In this document: positions 1 to 8,890 of the stretch, piece by piece
Numbering within the stretch: the stretch's first letter is position 1
Layout: every line of letters begins with the position of its first letter
Virus record (IMG/VR): IMGVR_UViG_3300042558_001448
Span: 1-27,609 of that record
Reading direction: 5' to 3' (one strand)
Origin: a virus
Length of the DNA: 27,609 nt
Program-made: the position numbers and the translations under genes
Notes under the pieces: model-generated
What the model saw: only the letters and a program-made list of their open reading frames with translations
Database searches by the model: none
Told to the model about the DNA's origin: nothing

Positions 1-228
1 GGTGCATCAGCTGGATCAGAAGATCAAGGCACCCGTGCAGTCGCTATAGGAGGACAGGCAGGTGAACTTAGACAAAGCAACTACGGAGTGGCTGTAGGAG
101 CATCAGCAGCATATTTTGAGCAAGGTGATAGTGCGGTTGCCATAGGTGACAATGCTGGTCAATCAAGTCAGGGTGACTATGCGATCGCCGTCGGACATTA
201 TGCAGGGCATAATAATCAGTCAGCAAAC
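1..228 (+). repeat. 48-bp tandem repeats coding YadA-head-like units
   Basis: Four complete 48-bp units start at 37, 85, 133 and 181, preceded by a partial unit at 1-36. Each encodes 16 residues with the pattern [AG]-[VI]-A-[IV]-G followed by x-x-A. The nucleotide copies are diverged while the protein pattern is kept, which indicates selection at the protein level rather than recent slippage. Confidence 0.8.
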
Positions 229-594
229 AGTATTATCCTAAATGCCAGTGGTGCTATCTTAAACGGTGCTGCTGCTGGATTTTATGTTAATCCTATTCGA
301 TCAACCACAAGTTCAGCTAGACCTGTTGTTTACAATACCACAACCAAAGAATTATTTTATACATCAACATTAGAGTTTATTAACAGTACAATTTCGACCA
401 CTGATTCCAGCAGCATAACAGTTGATGTGCTGACCACATTCAATTCAGATGTTGTTGTTGAAAATGATCTCACTGTAGCAGAACGATTAACAGTCAAAGG
501 CAGTAGAGTAATTAATCTAACAGAATTACAAGCTATAACGGCGGCAAGTGCAGATTTTGCTGCATTTAAAACAGCAATAGCAGCATTGGCATAA
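1..594 (+). CDS. Tail fibre/adhesin protein, C-terminal part (5' end outside window)
   Basis: The reading frame is open from base 1, so the gene begins upstream and only the last 197 residues are visible. The visible part opens with four and a half copies of a 16-residue repeat of the form A-V-A-I-G-x-x-A-G-x-x-x-Q-G-x-x, which resembles the YadA-head (Hep_Hag) beta-roll repeat of trimeric adhesins. It is followed by a block containing NSIILNASG, then VNPIRS and TTKELFYTS, and a C-terminal stretch with LTVAERLTVKG and an Ala-rich end. The same order of modules recurs in the next gene, so the two are probably paralogous fibre proteins. The stop lies 11 bp before the next start, suggesting co-transcription. 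Role as a host-recognition fibre is inferred from the repeats and neighbours; the exact virion position cannot be told. Confidence 0.75.
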   Translation, partial: GASAGSEDQGTRAVAIGGQAGELRQSNYGVAVGASAAYFEQGDSAVAIGDNAGQSSQGDYAIAVGHYAGHNNQSANSIILNASGAILNGAAAGFYVNPIRSTTSSARPVVYNTTTKELFYTSTLEFINSTISTTDSSSITVDVLTTFNSDVVVENDLTVAERLTVKGSRVINLTELQAITAASADFAAFKTAIAALA

Positions 595-605
595 CGGAGC
601 GATAA

Positions 606-3600
606 ATGGCAAAACAGAATATAAACGTAGGTACCGCAGCTAACGATAAAAAAGGTGACAGCCTACGGGCAGCGTTCCAAAAAGTAAATGCTAACTTTAC
701 AGAATTGTATACAGCACTGGGATTGGCTGCTGACACCACACTGAACTTCGGCAACTTTGTATTTGAATCTAACACTGTTAGACTTACGAATGCCAACAAC
801 GACGACAGCACAGCAACACAGATTGAAATAGCACAACCAGTTAGAATAGAAAGCGACCTAACTGTAGGCGGCGATATTGTTCCTAACACAGCCAATGGTG
901 GTAACCTAGGTAGTCCGGCAAAACCTTTCCGCAGCCTGTATGTTAGTAATAGCACAATTTTCTTTGGCGGTGTTCCTCTAAGCCTAGAACCAGGAACCAA
1001 CGAACTACAGATCAACAATGTTCCTATCAGCCAACGCATAACCTATGCTGACATTCCTAATGCTCCCACAGATGTGTCAGACTTGACTGACACAGGAAAC
1101 TTATTAGGTGGTGGAGACGGTGGCGGATTATCTATCACAGACTTTGGTGAAGGCTTTACTGACTCATTAGATGCTGGAAAGATTACCACCAGCAAACTGT
1201 ACAATGAAAATCCTAACCAGGGACTCAACAACCTGTATGTACTGGAAGTCACCAATGGCGGTGTTGTTGTATTGCCAGATCAAAGTATCATCAACGGTGC
1301 TACATTAAAAACCGTAGCAGGCAACTATGCTGGTATCACAGCAGGACCAGCAAGCCCAGCAGGTAAGGATGAAGATTCGTGGGTATGGGTTGACAACAAC
1401 GGTGCTACTATTGCCACAAAATACAGCACAGATGCTCACACTTGGACATTCAATAACGATGGCGATCTAACATTACCAGCTGGCGGCGACATCCTAAACA
1501 GCGCAGGTGCAAGCGTGTTAGGTGGCGGTGGCGCTGCCACAGGCATAGAAAGTGAAACTGATGTTTCGATCAAGGTCAACTTGTCAGATTCCACACAGCG
1601 CATCTGGCAGTTTGGTGAGGATGGCAACCTAACATTCCCAAGTGGCATGACCATGGGAGACCTCGACGGTGTTGAAGGCATTCGTGGCGGCGTTGATAGT
1701 ACAATAGGCATTTTATCACAAGGCACAAGTGGAGCATCTGTTTTACAATGGGTGGACGATTTCGAAGAAGCAACGGCTGTTGCGGCTGTAGTAGTCAACA
1801 GTTTATTTGCGCCCAATACAGGCACTGTGCAAATCTTTACAGGTGATGTTGGTCCAGCTCCAGAACACAGTTGGACCTTTGGCACAGATGGTGCGTTGAC
1901 ATTGCCTACCGGTGGACATATTGGTCCGAGTGGCGGTAAAGGCGCGGGTACTACGTATGGCGGCGCAAATGACCATTTAGTAAGTTTAACCAGTTATTAT
2001 AATAGTGGTCTATATTCCAGTTGTGTTACTGCTTACGCTGATGGTACATTAAACATCACTGCTTATAATGATGGCGGCCCAAATCCGGCTAAAATCTGGA
2101 CATTTGACAATACTGGTACTCTGACACTCCCAGATGACAGTGGTATTAAATCCTCTACCAACATTGACATCACCATAGACACTCCGGACAGCAGTACATT
2201 TAATTGGCGATTTGGGGCAGATGGCAACACAACATTTCCAACAGGACTTACGCTAGGGGCACCGAGAGGTGTTGGCACAGTTAACTTTACTGCTGCTGTT
2301 GACAAAGAGTTTCAGATTGAAACAGGAACTGCCACCAGTGGTAAACTATGGCAGTTTGGTACAGATGGTGATTTAAAGATTCCCGGAGATATCAAGAGCA
2401 ACGGCAACATCAACATTGACATCAACCTTGCAGACTCAACTCTGCGCAGATGGCAGTTTGGTGAGGATGGCAGTTTAACATTACCCATTGGTGTATCTAT
2501 TGATAACAATGTTGACCCTCTGTATCCCAAGATCATTGCAGACAGTGGCAAGCTATTCAGCGTTCAGGGGCAAGGTAGCACTGGTTCCGCGGCATTGGCG
2601 TGGAGTGTGGATCCTAACGCTGATACCAAGTATGCGGCCGTAGGTGTTAGCCAAGGTGGTGGAGACAATCTTGCCAAGGTGGTCATGACGGCAGGAAATA
2701 CAACTGCTACACTAAAAGTTTGGAAATTAGACGAAACTGGAGTATTCACATTACCAACAGGCGGAGTTATTTCAGAGGGTGGCGGCATCAGTGGTGCTAT
2801 TCGACTCAAACCCGCGGGCGGTGCCAACGCTAACCAAGCATTGCTGATTTACCCCACTGCAGCCGCTGATGGTGATCATGTACATTTGACCGCAGGTGGT
2901 GGCACAACTGAATTGTATCTAGGCAATGACACACATTATGTCAAGTTGGTCAACGGTGGCAATGTAGAAGTAAGAGCCTCCACTGCAAATTTGTCTGCTC
3001 AGGCGGCTTGGACATTTGAAACCGACGGCGAATTAGATACCATCCGACCGTTGGGAATAAAAGTTCCCAATGGCGTGCCAACCGATGTTGCTGTGATCAA
3101 CAGCACCAGTGGCAGTTGGGAACTGAATCCCAGGTCTGACTTGGCCACAACAGGAGGTTCAGGCAGTGGACTGACTGTGAATGTTACTGAGACTGGTGGA
3201 TATGCCAGTACTATTGCTATTGCTGAGATTGCCGGTACAGGATATCTCAACGGAGATGTTATAACAGTTACAAGTGGCACATCAAATGCCACATTCACTA
3301 TTGTTATTGGAGGTCGAAACACTTGGCAGTTTGGCACAGATCGTGCATTAACATTACCTTCAGGTACCAGTAACATACAGTCAGTTCAGCAAGACGGTTA
3401 TCAATCAAAAGTAACGGTGAGTCCTTATCAAATTCTTTCACAAGCAAGAAGAAGCCAAACTCAAAGTTATTCCGCGACCAACGAAGATTTCACTTCAGCC
3501 GCCAGCGATGGTAATGGCATGATCGCTTTTGTGGGTCTACAAGGTGGTGTGGCAGAGTTTATCACTGACACGATAGAAAACGGTGGTGTGTACGAACGCA

Positions 3601-5102
3601 CAGTGAGATTAAACGGTGCGGGCCCAGAATACGGATACAGCAGTTTCAACGACACCGATGATCAAGTATTCCTAGTTGCTGCGGCCCCAGCAGGTGCAGT
3701 GACTTCGATACGATTCAGCTACACTCGAATCAGTAAAATAGACATAGACCCAGACGGAGGGGTATTTAGAATTGAAAGTGAACCTAGTCAGGATATAGAT
3801 ATCCAATCCGGTCAAACACTTCGATTGATTGCCGATGATGCCGTGGAGATAAGATCAACCGACGCTACAAGCATCACCACCAACTATGGAATTGATGCAC
3901 GAACTTGGGAGTTTGGCACCGGCGGTAATTTGACATTGCCCTACGGTGCGGTATTGAGAAACCTTGCCAACAATGCTATAGCATTTGGACAAGGTGCTGG
4001 GGCAAATAATTCACAAGGTGGTGAAGCAGTGGCCATTGGTACAAATGCCGGTTATGGCTCACAAGGTGCTGGCGCAGTGGCCATTGGCGAGAGTGCTGGC
4101 GAGACAGATCAAGGTGCTAATGCTGTGGCCATTGGTAAGAAAGCTGGCTACTATTATCAAGCCGCTAACTCAATCATTCTAAATGCCACTGGCGATCCCC
4201 TGGAACAAACAGTAGCCAACACATTCACAGTGGCACCAATTAGAAATATCAGTGCTACCAGCGGAGTATTGCAATACAACAGCAGTACCAAAGAAGTTTC
4301 ATACAGCAATAGAGTCACAGCTGAAAGTTTTGACACTGATCAGATCACCATAGTGGGCAATAGAATTACTACCACAGTCACAAACGCCAACCTTGAGATA
4401 GAATGCAATGGTACTGGTAGTGTTGTAGTTAACGGCGGCAAATTAATTCTAAACACCGGTGGTAATGCTTATGTTGAGTCAGTTGATTACGGAGTCAACA
4501 GTGCCAACAGTGCGTTAAATATCTTTGGCGGTCCTTATCAGAAAATTAACCTACGAGCTGGTTTTGGTACTCAAGCAACTTTGACATTAGCTACAGATGG
4601 TACATTAACATTGCCAGGTAGTATAGTTGGTACCGCTACGCAAGACGTGTTCAATACCACATCAACCACAGTTAATGCATTTGGTGCGGCCACTACTGCA
4701 TTGAACATCGGCGCAAGCGGTGCACCTATTACTGGCTTTGCGGCAACTGCTACCACATCAAGTACGGCTTCTAGTTTGGGTTATCTTGGTTTGCCGCAAA
4801 GTGCTACTGCTACCACTGCTACACTGGCCATAGGCGATGCAGGCAAACACATTTATGTAACAACCAACAGTCAGACAATAACAATTCCAGCCAATGCTTC
4901 AGTGGCCTATCCAATAGGAACCACTCTCACATTCATTGCTGGACCAAGTGCTACCACAGTTAGTATTGCTATCACATCAGACACACTGAGATTGGCGGGT
5001 GGCACAAGCACTGGCACAAGAACACTGGCCGCAAATGGTATGGCCACAGCAGTCAAGGTAGCTGCCACTACCTGGTACATCAACGGAACAGGATTAACAT
5101 AA
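606..5102 (+). CDS. Giant repeat-rich tail fibre protein (1498 aa)
   Basis: The start at 606 follows a GGAG at 595-598. The N-terminus (about residues 5-40, with GDSLRAAFQKVNANFTELY) matches a module found at the start of fibre/adhesin proteins of aquatic T4-like phages and recurs in the gene at 5826. From residue 280 to about 1340 a motif of the form W-x-F-x-x-D-G-x-L-T-L-P-x-G appears about twelve times (Trp or its equivalent at residues 280, 334, 423, 498, 534, 582, 616, 706, 802, 907, 1101, 1326). Residues 1124-1188 are YadA-head-like repeats followed by NSIILNATG and a VAPIRN...STKEVSYS block shared with the upstream gene. The C-terminus is Ser/Thr/Ala-rich with a beta-type pattern. No enzymatic motif is seen. 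It is probably a trimeric fibre that contacts the host. Opposite-strand open frames here are shadows. Confidence 0.8.
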   Translation: MAKQNINVGTAANDKKGDSLRAAFQKVNANFTELYTALGLAADTTLNFGNFVFESNTVRLTNANNDDSTATQIEIAQPVRIESDLTVGGDIVPNTANGGNLGSPAKPFRSLYVSNSTIFFGGVPLSLEPGTNELQINNVPISQRITYADIPNAPTDVSDLTDTGNLLGGGDGGGLSITDFGEGFTDSLDAGKITTSKLYNENPNQGLNNLYVLEVTNGGVVVLPDQSIINGATLKTVAGNYAGITAGPASPAGKDEDSWVWVDNNGATIATKYSTDAHTWTFNNDGDLTLPAGGDILNSAGASVLGGGGAATGIESETDVSIKVNLSDSTQRIWQFGEDGNLTFPSGMTMGDLDGVEGIRGGVDSTIGILSQGTSGASVLQWVDDFEEATAVAAVVVNSLFAPNTGTVQIFTGDVGPAPEHSWTFGTDGALTLPTGGHIGPSGGKGAGTTYGGANDHLVSLTSYYNSGLYSSCVTAYADGTLNITAYNDGGPNPAKIWTFDNTGTLTLPDDSGIKSSTNIDITIDTPDSSTFNWRFGADGNTTFPTGLTLGAPRGVGTVNFTAAVDKEFQIETGTATSGKLWQFGTDGDLKIPGDIKSNGNINIDINLADSTLRRWQFGEDGSLTLPIGVSIDNNVDPLYPKIIADSGKLFSVQGQGSTGSAALAWSVDPNADTKYAAVGVSQGGGDNLAKVVMTAGNTTATLKVWKLDETGVFTLPTGGVISEGGGISGAIRLKPAGGANANQALLIYPTAAADGDHVHLTAGGGTTELYLGNDTHYVKLVNGGNVEVRASTANLSAQAAWTFETDGELDTIRPLGIKVPNGVPTDVAVINSTSGSWELNPRSDLATTGGSGSGLTVNVTETGGYASTIAIAEIAGTGYLNGDVITVTSGTSNATFTIVIGGRNTWQFGTDRALTLPSGTSNIQSVQQDGYQSKVTVSPYQILSQARRSQTQSYSATNEDFTSAASDGNGMIAFVGLQGGVAEFITDTIENGGVYERTVRLNGAGPEYGYSSFNDTDDQVFLVAAAPAGAVTSIRFSYTRISKIDIDPDGGVFRIESEPSQDIDIQSGQTLRLIADDAVEIRSTDATSITTNYGIDARTWEFGTGGNLTLPYGAVLRNLANNAIAFGQGAGANNSQGGEAVAIGTNAGYGSQGAGAVAIGESAGETDQGANAVAIGKKAGYYYQAANSIILNATGDPLEQTVANTFTVAPIRNISATSGVLQYNSSTKEVSYSNRVTAESFDTDQITIVGNRITTTVTNANLEIECNGTGSVVVNGGKLILNTGGNAYVESVDYGVNSANSALNIFGGPYQKINLRAGFGTQATLTLATDGTLTLPGSIVGTATQDVFNTTSTTVNAFGAATTALNIGASGAPITGFAATATTSSTASSLGYLGLPQSATATTATLAIGDAGKHIYVTTNSQTITIPANASVAYPIGTTLTFIAGPSATTVSIAITSDTLRLAGGTSTGTRTLAANGMATAVKVAATTWYINGTGLT
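1443..4620 (+). repeat. Dispersed W-x-F-x-x-D-G-x-L-T-L-P protein repeats in the fibre gene
   Basis: In-frame copies begin at 1443, 1605, 1872, 2097, 2205, 2349, 2451, 2721, 3009, 3324, 3906 and a degenerate one at 4581. The core codes Trp, an aromatic or aliphatic residue two places on, an Asp/Thr-Gly turn and L/F-T-L/F-P. Copies are 34-194 residues apart, so these are anchor motifs separated by variable inserts rather than a simple tandem array. Confidence 0.8.
3975..4169 (+). repeat. 48-bp tandem repeats coding YadA-head-like units (second array)
   Basis: One 51-bp unit at 3975 and three 48-bp units starting at 4026, 4074 and 4122 encode A-V-A-I-G-x-x-A-G-x-x-x-Q-x-A-x. Period and consensus are the same as in the array at the window start, and the DNA between copies is closely similar around GCAGTGGCCATTGG. 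Confidence 0.8.
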
Positions 5103-5103
5103 T

Positions 5104-5796
5104 ATGACAGGCGCATTAGCAGTAATGGCCAGCTATGGCGGAAGCTCACTGCCAACTTTGGTATACGATTTAGATGCAGCCAACTATTCTGCTGTGCCTG
5201 TGAACGGCACCTCGGATGCTACAGGAACTTACACACTATCGGTGGCCAATGCTGGCGGCAGTATTTCTTGGCAATCTGCCAACGGTGGGGTATTTAGAAA
5301 AAGCACCAGCTCTGGCACTGATGTTATCTATGGTGGTCCAGACTATGTCACTGGACAAAGTTACACAGTGTTCATGGCCTACAAACGCATAGCAACTGCT
5401 GATGGTAGACTGCTGAACACACAAAGCGAAGCCAGTAAAGACTGGCTTATGGGCCTGTACAACGGTCACGACCAAACATTCTATCCGAACTTTGCAGTTA
5501 ACCTGCCGTCATCGGGTGCTGATCTCTTCTGGCACCTTGATTTTGCTACTTGGAATACCTCAACAAGTCTAGGACAACTATATTCTGCAACCAGTTCCTC
5601 GCCGTCAAGCGTGGCATTTTCTGCAACCAATGCCGGTGGCGGAGGTTTCGATCAGTTGCGATTGTTCAGTCGTTCATCAGGCAGTGAAGTACAAACAGCT
5701 GATATAGGATTTATCAAAGTGTACAACGGTGTGTTAACTCTGGCCAATGTCCAGTCGCTGTATGCCACATACAAGACGAGATTTGGATACCCATAA
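5104..5796 (+). CDS. LamG/concanavalin A-like lectin domain protein
   Basis: This 230-aa protein starts one base after the stop of the giant fibre gene, so the two are probably co-translated. It has the layout of a LamG/ConA-like jelly-roll domain: an N-terminal LVYDLDAANY strand, a central SYTVFMAYKR strand, and a C-terminal segment ADIGFIKVYNGVLT followed by a short helix and KTRFGYP. The last part matches the usual closing strand and helix of phage-borne laminin-G-like domains. No signal peptide or catalytic motif is seen. It is probably a glycan-binding tip or an accessory of the fibre. Sugar specificity cannot be told from sequence. The family call rests on pattern recognition without an alignment. 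Confidence 0.65.
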   Translation: MTGALAVMASYGGSSLPTLVYDLDAANYSAVPVNGTSDATGTYTLSVANAGGSISWQSANGGVFRKSTSSGTDVIYGGPDYVTGQSYTVFMAYKRIATADGRLLNTQSEASKDWLMGLYNGHDQTFYPNFAVNLPSSGADLFWHLDFATWNTSTSLGQLYSATSSSPSSVAFSATNAGGGGFDQLRLFSRSSGSEVQTADIGFIKVYNGVLTLANVQSLYATYKTRFGYP

Positions 5797-5825
5797 AACG
5801 GTAAATATACTAAAGAGAGCAGACT

Positions 5826-6401
5826 ATGACAGTACAAACAATCAATATCGGCAATGTGGTAAATGATGGCCTAGGCGATGATCTACGCACCGCGTTTCAA
5901 AAGGTAAATGCTAATTTTACAGATTTAAGTGCGCAGTTAACTATTACTGCTACCAACGTAGGCACAGTAGGTGTAGGCATATTCAAAGAAAAAATAGGTG
6001 CTGATCTAAAATTTAAAAAACTTGTGTCTGGCACAAAAATGTTACTGAATGAAAACACAGACACTATCACTGTTAACAACACTTCTCCGGATGCTTTCAT
6101 TAGAATAGACACAGATGCTGGTGTGATGTTGGCCAGTACATATCAACAGATTACCATGGCAGGTACCGCAGCACCGGGATCAACTACCAGTAGAAAGGAT
6201 ATTGAAGTCACTGCGTTTGGGTCCACTGTTAGTTTTAAAACCATTATCCCTGTAACCGATATACTTGAATCCTACGACTTCGGTACAATCACTGGATCAT
6301 ACACCAATGCCATGCAGTTGGCTCTACAATCTGCAAATATAGATTTTGGCACTGTTCTGTTGCCTGGACGCATAGATATAGACTGCGGTGCAATTGTCTA
6401 A
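5826..6401 (+). CDS. Short structural protein with fibre-type N-terminal module
   Basis: The 191-aa product begins with TINIGNVVNDGLGDDLRTAF and continues QKVNANFTDL, nearly the same as the N-terminus of the 1498-aa fibre. That module is probably the virion-attachment or trimer-forming end. The remainder is beta-rich with no repeats and ends in RIDIDCGAIV. A purine-rich AAAGAGAG precedes the start. It sits between the lectin and the Ig-like protein in an unbroken structural operon. It could be a short fibre, a fibre connector or a baseplate/neck accessory; sequence alone does not decide. Confidence 0.65.
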   Translation: MTVQTINIGNVVNDGLGDDLRTAFQKVNANFTDLSAQLTITATNVGTVGVGIFKEKIGADLKFKKLVSGTKMLLNENTDTITVNNTSPDAFIRIDTDAGVMLASTYQQITMAGTAAPGSTTSRKDIEVTAFGSTVSFKTIIPVTDILESYDFGTITGSYTNAMQLALQSANIDFGTVLLPGRIDIDCGAIV

Positions 6402-6412
6402 GGATTGATCAC

Positions 6413-8890
6413 ATGATAACATGGATCACACCCGCAGGCAGTCTAGGCTTACTCACAGAACGAATATCCATCGATATACAACTACAGGCCACTACCAATC
6501 TCACAGCCGCTGTCACATATAGCCTAATCGCAGGTGTTTTGCCTCGAGGACTCAAACTGATAAATGGTGCGATCAAAGGTAGTCCCACTGAAGTCAAAGT
6601 CTACACAGAAAGCAGATTTGTGATACGTGCCTCCGATGGGGTAGACCTAGAAGACCGAACTTTCAAACTTGCAGTGGATGGCAGCGACAGACCCATATGG
6701 CTCACACAGGAAGGATTCCTCAATGTTGGAGAAGCTGAAGCTTACTTTGTCTTAGACAATGCACCAGTTGATTTTCAACTGGAAGCCCGTGACTCGGATC
6801 TCATAGCTGGCGGAACTCTAGAATACTATCTCATGCCTAATGGCGGATTGTTACCGCCGGGTCTTAATCTCAGCAAAAGTGGTGTGATATCGGGTTTCAC
6901 TGATCCAATATTTGCTGTGGAATACACCTTAGAAACTTCTGGAGGCTACGATACCGCTCCCTTGGATGTGTTTCCCATAGACTTTGTAGAAGCTCGCAGC
7001 AATGGCTACGACACATTTGTGTTTGACAGTTTCACCTTTGACTACAACGAACCCAGCAGGACTCCAAGAAGACTCAGTAGGATCTATAATTTCATAGTGG
7101 CTGTCACTGACGGTGTGTATACTGAAACTAGACTGTTTAAAATCTATGTGGTCACTGAAGAGTTTCTGCAAGCTGATAACTCGTTGATTCAAGTAGATAC
7201 CAATATATTCCAAGCTGATGCCACCAGCGATCGTGTGCCAGTATGGATCACTGGCAGCGATCTAGGACGCTTTCGAGCCAACAACTATGTGACCATATTC
7301 TTAGATGTCTACGATCCGCCTACGTTAAGCGGTACTATCACATACTTCTTATTGCCTACAAATCCTGATGCTACTGCCAGTCAACTGCCTCCGGGCATGG
7401 CCTTAGACACTTCCACAGGCGATATAGCAGGTTCTGTGCCTTATCAAGCTAGAATTTCTAGAGATTATAAATTCACAATTCGTGCAGTGAACTATCCAGC
7501 AGCCCTAGCCTATACATCATATGTATACAAAGGCTCGTGGAATAACTCCACCACTTATGTAATCAATGACGCAGCGGAATTTGTCGGAATCACTTATGTC
7601 TGTGTACAGGCTCATCTCAATAGACTGCCCACCGATGCAGATTACTGGAGAGCTGGCACATCAAAGACCGAAAAGACTTTCACCGTGACTGTGATCGGTG
7701 AAATCGAAAGTGCTGTTGAATGGATCACTGACAGTGACCTCGGCACTATCAAACCCAATACTGCCAGTGACAAATTTATAGAAGCTACTAGCCTACTCTA
7801 CGGTGGCAGGATTGCCTATGAATTTGTGTCAGGCACACTGCCTCCAGGGTTGACATTTTTGCCCACCGGCATCTTGCAGGGCAAGGTCAAACAGTTTGGT
7901 GATGACACTGGTCTAGGGTTAACCAGATTTTTTGAACGTGCAGACAGTCTTGCTCCTGTAGAAGACAGTTCCACACTGAGCAAAGATTTTTCTGCTGTGT
8001 TTGACACAGCTACTACTTCTTTTGATCTCAAGTTTACTTTTACCATCAAGGCCAGAGACAGTGTGAATTTTGCCACGGTGGATAGAACCTTCAATCTCAC
8101 TGTACGTGTAGAAAACAATCAAACTTTTGCTAACCTATATGTCAGAGCTTTCCAAACAAAACCCAAAAGATTGGCCTGGTATAATTTCATCACCGATGCA
8201 GTGATATTCCGGCCTGCCGATCTCTATCGATACGGTGATGTTAACTTCGGAGTACAAACTGATCTCCGCGTGTTGATATATGCGGGAATAGAAAGCGTGG
8301 CTGCTGTGAAATATGTACAGGCCATGAGCAGAAATCATTATCAAAAGAGATTGAAATTTGGCAGTCTTAAAACTGCCAAGGCCAAGGATCCCGTAACACA
8401 GGAAACTATATATGAAATTATCTATGTGGAAATTGTAGATGACCTAGAAAAGAACGGTCGCAGCATCAGTCAAACTGTGAATCTACCCAATAATATCAAC
8501 AGCAAAGTGTTGATTAGTTATGATGCGATTAAAATAGACAGCGACATTCCGCTGGTCAGCGACAGCGATCATCAACGAGTATTTCCTAATAGTATTAAAA
8601 ACATGCGATCTCGCATAGGCTCGGTAGGAGACAAAGATAGAGAATTTTTACCTCTGTGGATGCGCAGCACACAAGAACAAGCAGCGTACGAAACTGGATT
8701 TGTGCAGGCCCTACCTCTATGCTATTGCAAACCTGGATCAGCCGAGAATGTAGCAGCTAGGATCAAAGCCAGTGGGTTTGATTTTAAAACCATTGACTTT
8801 GTAGCAGATCGCTATATAATAGATATTATAGACGGAGAAATAGAGGATAAATACCTTGCATTCCCGCAACGTGGAGAAAAATTACCTTGA
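6413..8890 (+). CDS. Ig-like (He_PIG-type) multi-module virion protein (825 aa)
   Basis: Four modules each begin with a W-[IL]-T motif, at W4, W96, W278 and W437 (the last two as WITxSDLG). Each contains an L-P-P/R-G-[LM]-x(n)-G-x-[IL]-x-G element (for example LPPGLTFLPTGILQGKV), the mark of He_PIG/cadherin-like Ig folds. In the third module, about residues 369-415, lies a segment with W376, Y-x-I-N-D, TYVCVQAH and DYW that resembles a CBM5/12 (ChiC-type) carbohydrate-binding module. Residues about 600-825 form a different, non-repeated domain ending with FLPLWMRSTQ, ALPLCYCKPG and SGFDFK, a C-terminal region I recall from structural proteins of T4-like cyanophages. No enzyme motif is visible. 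It is probably a long adhesin or baseplate-linked fibre. Confidence 0.75.
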   Translation: MITWITPAGSLGLLTERISIDIQLQATTNLTAAVTYSLIAGVLPRGLKLINGAIKGSPTEVKVYTESRFVIRASDGVDLEDRTFKLAVDGSDRPIWLTQEGFLNVGEAEAYFVLDNAPVDFQLEARDSDLIAGGTLEYYLMPNGGLLPPGLNLSKSGVISGFTDPIFAVEYTLETSGGYDTAPLDVFPIDFVEARSNGYDTFVFDSFTFDYNEPSRTPRRLSRIYNFIVAVTDGVYTETRLFKIYVVTEEFLQADNSLIQVDTNIFQADATSDRVPVWITGSDLGRFRANNYVTIFLDVYDPPTLSGTITYFLLPTNPDATASQLPPGMALDTSTGDIAGSVPYQARISRDYKFTIRAVNYPAALAYTSYVYKGSWNNSTTYVINDAAEFVGITYVCVQAHLNRLPTDADYWRAGTSKTEKTFTVTVIGEIESAVEWITDSDLGTIKPNTASDKFIEATSLLYGGRIAYEFVSGTLPPGLTFLPTGILQGKVKQFGDDTGLGLTRFFERADSLAPVEDSSTLSKDFSAVFDTATTSFDLKFTFTIKARDSVNFATVDRTFNLTVRVENNQTFANLYVRAFQTKPKRLAWYNFITDAVIFRPADLYRYGDVNFGVQTDLRVLIYAGIESVAAVKYVQAMSRNHYQKRLKFGSLKTAKAKDPVTQETIYEIIYVEIVDDLEKNGRSISQTVNLPNNINSKVLISYDAIKIDSDIPLVSDSDHQRVFPNSIKNMRSRIGSVGDKDREFLPLWMRSTQEQAAYETGFVQALPLCYCKPGSAENVAARIKASGFDFKTIDFVADRYIIDIIDGEIEDKYLAFPQRGEKLP

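Noticed and set aside
1-4170. Short direct repeats as a CRISPR array
   Set aside because: The 48-bp units are in-frame coding repeats with no unique spacers of constant size.
3985-4182. A 65-codon plus-strand frame in another frame over the YadA repeats
   Set aside because: It arises because a 48-bp repeat stays open in more than one frame; its translation is a meaningless tandem repeat.
566-5475. Many minus-strand open frames of 60-157 codons opposite the fibre genes
   Set aside because: They are antisense shadows of the repetitive fibre genes, with no ribosome sites, and low-complexity Ser/Pro/Leu composition from reading G/C-rich repeats backwards.
5800-5807. GGTAAATA before the 5826 gene as a late promoter
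   Set aside because: Position is right but it departs from the recurring GATAAATA, so I do not list it as a feature.
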